Assembly: GCA_029261435.1 (NCBI GenBank)
Contig: JAJDBI010000260.1
Location: 1 to 17,500, forward strand
Source of the DNA: Nitrospinaceae bacterium
Lineage (GTDB): Bacteria > Nitrospinota > Nitrospinia > Nitrospinales > VA-1
Direction: 5' to 3'
Length of the DNA stretch: 17,500 nucleotides
Positions within the stretch are counted from its first letter, which is position 1, and each line of letters begins with the position of its first letter. The notes beneath the pieces were generated by a model. That model worked only from the letters and a program-made list of their open reading frames with translations, did no database searches and was not told where the DNA came from. This document shows, piece after piece, positions 14,304 through 17,500 of the stretch. A program made the position numbers and the translations under genes.

Positions 14304-15109
14304 TACTTAGTCGTTAGTATTGTATTCAACAAATGCGCAAGCCGAACTCCCGCCTGCGTTAGCCGAAGGTCAATGATTTCCCGGCCTCTTTCAATATAAG
14401 CTTTGCTCAAACTATTATTTTCTACTTTATAGGCTGATTTCAAAGCCATGCTTCTGGACTCGTTGGCCCAATCAGAAACTGTAGACAGGTTCCATCTGGA
14501 AGTTTCGCCCTCTAATACCCTTCCGTTCAATCTTGTCGCGTATTTTAACAGAGACCCCTGCCAATTGATCAACCCTCCGTCCCATAAATAATGCAGACTG
14601 ACCATTTTCCCCTTATAAGGTAAGCGGATTTTTCCGCCGCCACGGTCTTTTTTATTACCTAGATGCAGGGGCTGATGCACATCCCCGACAAAATGCACCA
14701 GATATTTGAGCGCATCTTTTCTTTGCTGTAACGGAGCTGAAGCGTCACCCAGAATATCTGAAAATTTTTGAATTTGTGCTGTGACACAAGACCGACCTGG
14801 GCAATCCCTTGCAGCGTCATAAGTCCACTGCCCTTCAGCAATATTGGTGTAATGCCAGGGTTTTTCTTCTTTTCTTTTTTTCCGAACCTCATCCGCCCAG
14901 GTTGCAACATCTGCAAGGCTGTTTATGTTAAACTTTTCGAGGATTAATTTTTTAACCATCGGTTGCAAATGGCTTTCAGAAATAAAACCAACAACCCGAT
15001 GACCTTGAGGCCCCCAGGCAACGGAGTCGTGAACATTCGTAACCAGTAATACCAATAAAACCAACCAGAGTTGAAACCAAACACCGAATCTTTTCCAGTT
15101 TCTCACCAT
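14303..15109 (-). CDS. Secreted S1/P1-type zinc nuclease
   Basis: A 268-residue enzyme of the S1/P1 nuclease family, which cuts single-stranded RNA and DNA and removes 3' phosphates using three zinc ions. A signal peptide (basic start, hydrophobic 11-24, cut after DSVA-31) leaves tryptophan 32 as the mature first residue; in this family that residue itself binds zinc. The other expected ligands are all there: H37 (GHR), D73 (WADEV), H86 (WHYTN), H139 and D143 (HFVGDVHQPLH), H149, H173 and D177 (HYLWDGG). It should act in the periplasm or outside, scavenging nucleotides or phosphate. I use the ATG at 15109; a TTG at 15118 is possible and neither has a good Shine-Dalgarno. It overlaps the MBL hydrolase gene downstream by one base and is divergent from plsC, with only about 32 bases between. 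Confidence 0.93.
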   Translation of the reverse strand: MVRNWKRFGVWFQLWLVLLVLLVTNVHDSVAWGPQGHRVVGFISESHLQPMVKKLILEKFNINSLADVATWADEVRKKRKEEKPWHYTNIAEGQWTYDAARDCPGRSCVTAQIQKFSDILGDASAPLQQRKDALKYLVHFVGDVHQPLHLGNKKDRGGGKIRLPYKGKMVSLHYLWDGGLINWQGSLLKYATRLNGRVLEGETSRWNLSTVSDWANESRSMALKSAYKVENNSLSKAYIERGREIIDLRLTQAGVRLAHLLNTILTTK

Positions 15110-15141
15110 ATTTTTCAATCCGATTTCAGACGGAACCTAAA

Positions 15142-15855
15142 TTGAGCAAACTCGTTTCAATTTATCATACAGCACGGTTTTGGATACTCATTTCTTTTCT
15201 ATCCATAGTCCTTGGACTTCTTGCTACATGCGCAGGATTCATTGACAAAAGTGGCAACCGTGCTCACAAGGTTTCCAGTCTCTGGTGTCGGCTTCTTTGC
15301 AAACTAAATGGGGTAAAAGTTGTAATTAAAGGGCAGGAGAATATTCTCACCGATCGACCACAAATTTTTGTTTCCAATCACCAGGGATATTTTGATATTT
15401 TCGCGTTATCCGGGTACCTGCCCGTACAAATAAGGTGGGTCGCCAAAGCCAGCCTGTTCAAGATTCCTTTTATGGGTTGGGCCATGTCCGCATCAGGTTA
15501 CATCCCGGTAGAAAGGGATGACCGTAAAAAGGCTTATGAAGCCTTTAACAAGACCCTGGAAAAATTAAAGGCGGGAAGTTCAATCATCATTTTTCCTGAA
15601 GGCACACGCTCTGAGGACGGGCAAATCGGCACGTTTAAAAAGGGAAGCAACCTGATAGCCAGTCGAGCCAAATGTCCTATGGTACCAGTAACCATCGTGG
15701 GGAGCGGGGATATTATCAAAAAAGGCAGTGCGGTCATCTCTCCGGGTTCCGTACAAGTCATCATTTCCCCACCCGTCGAACCCAGCACTGACAAAAAAGA
15801 AAACGAGGAGGTTTTGCAATCCATCCGCGAAACCATTATCAGCCATCACCATTAG
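15142..15855 (+). CDS. plsC: 1-acyl-sn-glycerol-3-phosphate acyltransferase (PlsC family)
   Basis: A 237-residue membrane-bound acyltransferase that adds the second acyl chain to lysophosphatidic acid, giving phosphatidic acid. An N-terminal membrane helix (about 13-32) anchors it. The catalytic HX4D is H80-D85 in SNHQGYFD; the glycerol-phosphate contact is FPEGTRS (151-157), and VPVERDD (122 on) and VPVTIVGSGD complete the set of four blocks. Start is a TTG at 15142 (MSKLVSIYH); GGA nine bases before is a weak Shine-Dalgarno. The gene is alone on the plus strand, divergent from the nuclease and convergent with the peroxiredoxin-like gene. Related enzymes that acylate other lipids share these motifs, so the exact acceptor is inferred. 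Confidence 0.9.
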   Translation: MSKLVSIYHTARFWILISFLSIVLGLLATCAGFIDKSGNRAHKVSSLWCRLLCKLNGVKVVIKGQENILTDRPQIFVSNHQGYFDIFALSGYLPVQIRWVAKASLFKIPFMGWAMSASGYIPVERDDRKKAYEAFNKTLEKLKAGSSIIIFPEGTRSEDGQIGTFKKGSNLIASRAKCPMVPVTIVGSGDIIKKGSAVISPGSVQVIISPPVEPSTDKKENEEVLQSIRETIISHHH

Positions 15856-15864
15856 CCCTGCCTG

Positions 15865-15886
15865 GCCGCCCTCTGGCGAGGGAGGC
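15865..15886. repeat. REP-like hairpin, copy 1
   Basis: GCCGCCCTC (15865-15873) pairs with GAGGGAGGC (15878-15886) with one mismatch, loop TGGC. It sits between two convergent genes, has no T run on either strand, and resembles hairpins at 16580 and 17481. Confidence 0.4.
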
Positions 15887-15913
15887 AAAGTAAAAGGCCG
15901 GATAGAAACGACT

Positions 15914-16435
15914 TTATTTCTTCTCTTCTTTGACAAACTCCCATACAGCAGCAGGATGGTCGCGGAGGTCTTCAATGTTTCGCCAAATCGCACGGATCAT
16001 TCCGGTTTTATCGATCACAAAAGTGGTGCGGTCTACGAACTTGACCATCTGACCCAAATCCTCTTCTTCTTTAATCACGCCATAAAGTTCCGTGGCTTTT
16101 TTGTACTCATCCGCCAGCAAAGTGAATCCGAACTGGAAAACTTCGATGAACTGCTGATGCGCATTCACACCATTCCAGCTGCACCCCAAAACTTCCACTT
16201 CGCGGGTTTTGAATTTCCGGTTCCATTCATTGAATCCAACCATGAGGCGGGTGTCTTCAGGGCTACTATCCTGCCGGTAGAAAGCCAGTACCACCCATTT
16301 TTTATCCTGAAAATCCTTCAGATTGACCACAACTTTTTCTTCGGCAGATGGACTTGACGCGCCTGCTTTATATCCATAGACAGCGGGCAATTCAAAATTA
16401 GGCGCGCGGTCCCCAACTTCTAACTCATCTGGCAT
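15914..16435 (-). CDS. Peroxiredoxin-fold (AhpC/TSA) protein lacking the peroxidatic cysteine
   Basis: A 173-residue protein of the AhpC/TSA (BCP-like) superfamily. MPDELEVGDRAPNFELP is the usual opening, followed by WVVLAFYRQDSSPEDTR, where active peroxiredoxins have TPxCT: the cysteine position is D61. The arginine of the active site (R136 in DRTTFVID) and the overall beta-alpha pattern remain. The only cysteine is C85 in VLGCSWNG, at the end of a core strand, a place usually held by valine. It thus cannot be a normal peroxidase; a binding, chaperone or thioredoxin-partner role, or chemistry at C85, would need proof. The start is the ATG at 16435 with AAGGA seven bases before; the frame continues upstream through a terminator, which is not coding. 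It lies downstream of the bolA-grx pair but behind a strong terminator. Confidence 0.88.
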   Translation of the reverse strand: MPDELEVGDRAPNFELPAVYGYKAGASSPSAEEKVVVNLKDFQDKKWVVLAFYRQDSSPEDTRLMVGFNEWNRKFKTREVEVLGCSWNGVNAHQQFIEVFQFGFTLLADEYKKATELYGVIKEEEDLGQMVKFVDRTTFVIDKTGMIRAIWRNIEDLRDHPAAVWEFVKEEKK

Positions 16436-16483
16436 GTAATTATCCTTTAGGTTGATTATTAAACAGCCCTTGAACAACAGGGC

Positions 16484-16517
16484 AAAAAACTGGGGCCAGC
16501 GTGACGCTGGCCCCAGT
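16484..16517 (-). terminator. Very stable intrinsic terminator after grxD
   Basis: A 13-bp perfect stem, ACTGGGGCCAGCG (16489-16501) with CGCTGGCCCCAGT (16505-16517), has a three-base loop. On the minus strand it is followed by a T run (A at 16484-16489 on plus). It separates grxD from the peroxiredoxin-like gene. Confidence 0.92.
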
Positions 16518-16579
16518 GAACAATTGTTGACAGAAAAATTAATTGCCCGTTGGCTCCACGCCGAGTGGTTGCTCACTGG

Positions 16580-16596
16580 CCCTCCGCCAAGGAGGG
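16580..16596. repeat. REP-like hairpin, copy 2
   Basis: CCCTCC (16580-16585) and GGAGGG (16591-16596) with loop GCCAA, a few bases after the grxD stop codon. Next to it AGTG/CACT (16564-16577) forms a second small stem. Its core TTGGCGGAGGG (minus strand) resembles TGGCGAGGGAGG of copy 1. Confidence 0.4.
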
Positions 16597-16599
16597 GAG

Positions 16600-16920
16600 T
16601 TACTCACCAAAAGCGGCTTTAATCAGGGGCTCTACTTCACCCTTGGATTCCATCTCATCAAGAATATCTGTATCGCCATAAAATTTGCCATCAATGAAAA
16701 CTTTGGGGAGAGTCGGCCAGTTGGTCATCTTGTTCAAAGCTTCACGCTTTGTCATATCTTCAAGACAATTAACAACCTCAAAAGGGTAGCCATATTTATT
16801 GAAAAATTGAATGGTCTCCACGGTGAATCCGCATTGTGGCGCCGCTTTAGTACCTTTGCCGTAAATCAGGATTTTGTTTGCCGCAATTTCTTCTTTAATT
16901 TGATCTTCAATACCAGCCAT
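16600..16920 (-). CDS. grxD: Monothiol glutaredoxin, Grx4/GrxD type, with CGFT active site
   Basis: A 106-residue Grx4-type protein, a family that binds a [2Fe-2S] cluster with glutathione and passes it on, commonly with BolA. KILIYGKGTKAAPQCGFT (16-33) aligns with the normal KGTPxxPxCGFS: the lysine before GT and C30 are kept, but the serine of CGFS is threonine here. WPTLPKVFIDG (68-78) holds the cis-proline for glutathione. The usual GG[SC]D motif reads GDTD (82-85), so a conserved glycine and a serine/cysteine are changed. The start is the ATG at 16920, with AAGGAG seven bases upstream. It follows bolA by 66 bases and ends with a strong terminator, making a bolA-grxD operon. Cluster transfer with BolA is the expected role; the altered residues may shift cluster stability. 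Confidence 0.93.
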   Translation of the reverse strand: MAGIEDQIKEEIAANKILIYGKGTKAAPQCGFTVETIQFFNKYGYPFEVVNCLEDMTKREALNKMTNWPTLPKVFIDGKFYGDTDILDEMESKGEVEPLIKAAFGE

Positions 16921-16986
16921 TACTCACTCCTTAAAAAAATATCAACACTATTTATAAAAATTTAGAGGGGAAAACCCGGGTCAGTT

Positions 16987-17235
16987 TTATGGGGTTGCGG
17001 TTTTGACTTCTGCCGCATGGATCCGTCCATCCTTCATTGCTGGATCGAGGGCCGCCATAACCATACGATGCCGATCCATAATTCCCACTTCTTCAAAAGC
17101 TTTTGATGTTACATGAATGATGAAATGATCTTTCATCCCCGTTTTATCCAAAGCATTCACTTCTGCATCAGGAACTGCTGTTTGTACCAAACCAATCAAA
17201 TCTGGAATACTGATCATCCTTATATCTATCTCCAT
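16987..17235 (-). CDS. bolA: BolA-family protein
   Basis: An 82-residue (or 76-residue) BolA protein, a small cytoplasmic fold that joins monothiol glutaredoxins around a shared [2Fe-2S] cluster and takes part in iron sensing or cluster delivery. The core is VPDAEVNALDKTG (21-33), DHFIIHVTSKAFEEVG (36-51) and the signature MDRHRMVMAAL (53-63), whose histidine is a cluster ligand in known complexes. The first ATG (17235) has no Shine-Dalgarno. The second (17217), with GGAG somewhat far upstream, gives MISIPDLIGL and aligns better with the family start, so it may be the true one. The grxD gene follows on the same strand, which supports a working pair. No clear promoter was identified in the 265 bases upstream. 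Confidence 0.92.
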   Translation of the reverse strand: MEIDIRMISIPDLIGLVQTAVPDAEVNALDKTGMKDHFIIHVTSKAFEEVGIMDRHRMVMAALDPAMKDGRIHAAEVKTATP

Positions 17236-17468
17236 TAGGGGGTTGAAACGACCTGTGTATTATTTGATTCTATTTTTGCCAAAAAGATTTATGCTTTTGG
17301 CACTATTTTTTCTTTATTTTACTACAAGCCGAGCAGGAAGAACAAGCCACAAACCCTTGCAAAATAAGAGACTTCCAAAAGCATTCCAGCCTCAAAAGGC
17401 CGAAAAATCGAGTTTGGCACCTCACCAGTACCAATAACAAAATTACGCCATTCCGAAGATTTCATGGT

Positions 17469-17500
17469 AAAAAAAATACACCCCTCCTGATAAGGAGGGG
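17469..17500 (-). terminator. Hairpin terminator at the window edge, also REP-like
   Basis: CCCCTCCT (17481-17488) and AGGAGGGG (17493-17500) form a perfect 8-bp stem, loop GATA. On the minus strand a T run follows (A at 17469-17476 on plus, four bases beyond the stem). It probably ends a gene lying to the right of the window. The same CCCTCC/GGAGGG core occurs at 16580. Confidence 0.65.

Noticed and set aside
16436..16576. Upstream extension of the cysteine-less peroxiredoxin frame
   Set aside because: It runs through the grxD terminator, and the ATG at 16435 has a good Shine-Dalgarno and the family's N-terminus.
17243..17437. Open frame on the plus strand (64 codons) with a hydrophobic start
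   Set aside because: Its TTG start abuts the purine run with no spacing, composition is poor, and the region is the likely bolA promoter area.
17303..17440. Short minus-strand frame ending ACSSCSACSSKIKKK after a hydrophobic stretch, faintly like FeoB-associated Cys-rich proteins
   Set aside because: No ATG and no Shine-Dalgarno, and no feoB is nearby; too weak to annotate, though a homology search would settle it.

Overview
The window is ordinary chromosomal DNA from a bacterium. About twenty genes fill most of it, with short gaps and many intrinsic terminators. I see no transposase, integrase, phage gene, CRISPR array, rRNA or tRNA. A secreted S1/P1-type nuclease with a signal peptide, a lipid-modifying desaturase, a BolA/monothiol glutaredoxin pair and a full-length PNPase suggest a free-living Gram-negative, aerobic or microaerobic bacterium. 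The overall feel resembles deltaproteobacteria or Nitrospinota, but nothing here fixes the phylum and that is only an impression.

Layout. Positions 1-2056 hold pnp, missing only its N-terminus. It converges on surE, with a two-way terminator between them. A typical 2-Cys peroxiredoxin lies just upstream of surE, separated from it by another terminator. Divergent from the peroxiredoxin, behind a near-consensus promoter, is a PhnP-like metallo-beta-lactamase (MBL) fold hydrolase. Next come a small CxxC protein and, divergent from it, bioD; their shared control region carries a perfect 9-bp inverted repeat. A sensor kinase/response regulator operon (minus strand, 5788-7463) is divergent from a membrane fatty-acid desaturase (7671-8570). 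The gap between them contains heptamers at exact 11-bp steps, the layout bound by OmpR/PhoB-type regulators, so this looks like a membrane-lipid control module. After a strong two-way terminator come a DUF2797 protein and a small membrane protein, probably transcribed as a leaderless mRNA.

A 369-base gap (9704-10072) has no gene but is rich in palindromes and holds a run of ten C. It leads into an HDOD-domain signalling protein and a 73-residue putative zinc protein. Then, on the minus strand, a DUF47 (PhoU-like) gene and a PiT-type phosphate transporter form an operon. Further along, an S1/P1 nuclease and a glyoxalase-II-like MBL hydrolase overlap as a second operon, divergent from a PlsC-type acyltransferase. 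The window ends with a peroxiredoxin-fold protein lacking the peroxidatic cysteine, and a bolA-grxD pair.

Themes are redox and Fe-S handling (two peroxiredoxin-fold proteins, BolA/Grx), membrane lipid metabolism (desaturase, acyltransferase), phosphate uptake and nucleic-acid turnover. No plainly new multi-gene system is visible. The best leads are the desaturase/two-component module, the cysteine-less peroxiredoxin-like protein, the variant CGFT glutaredoxin, the leaderless operon, and the structured intergenic regions.
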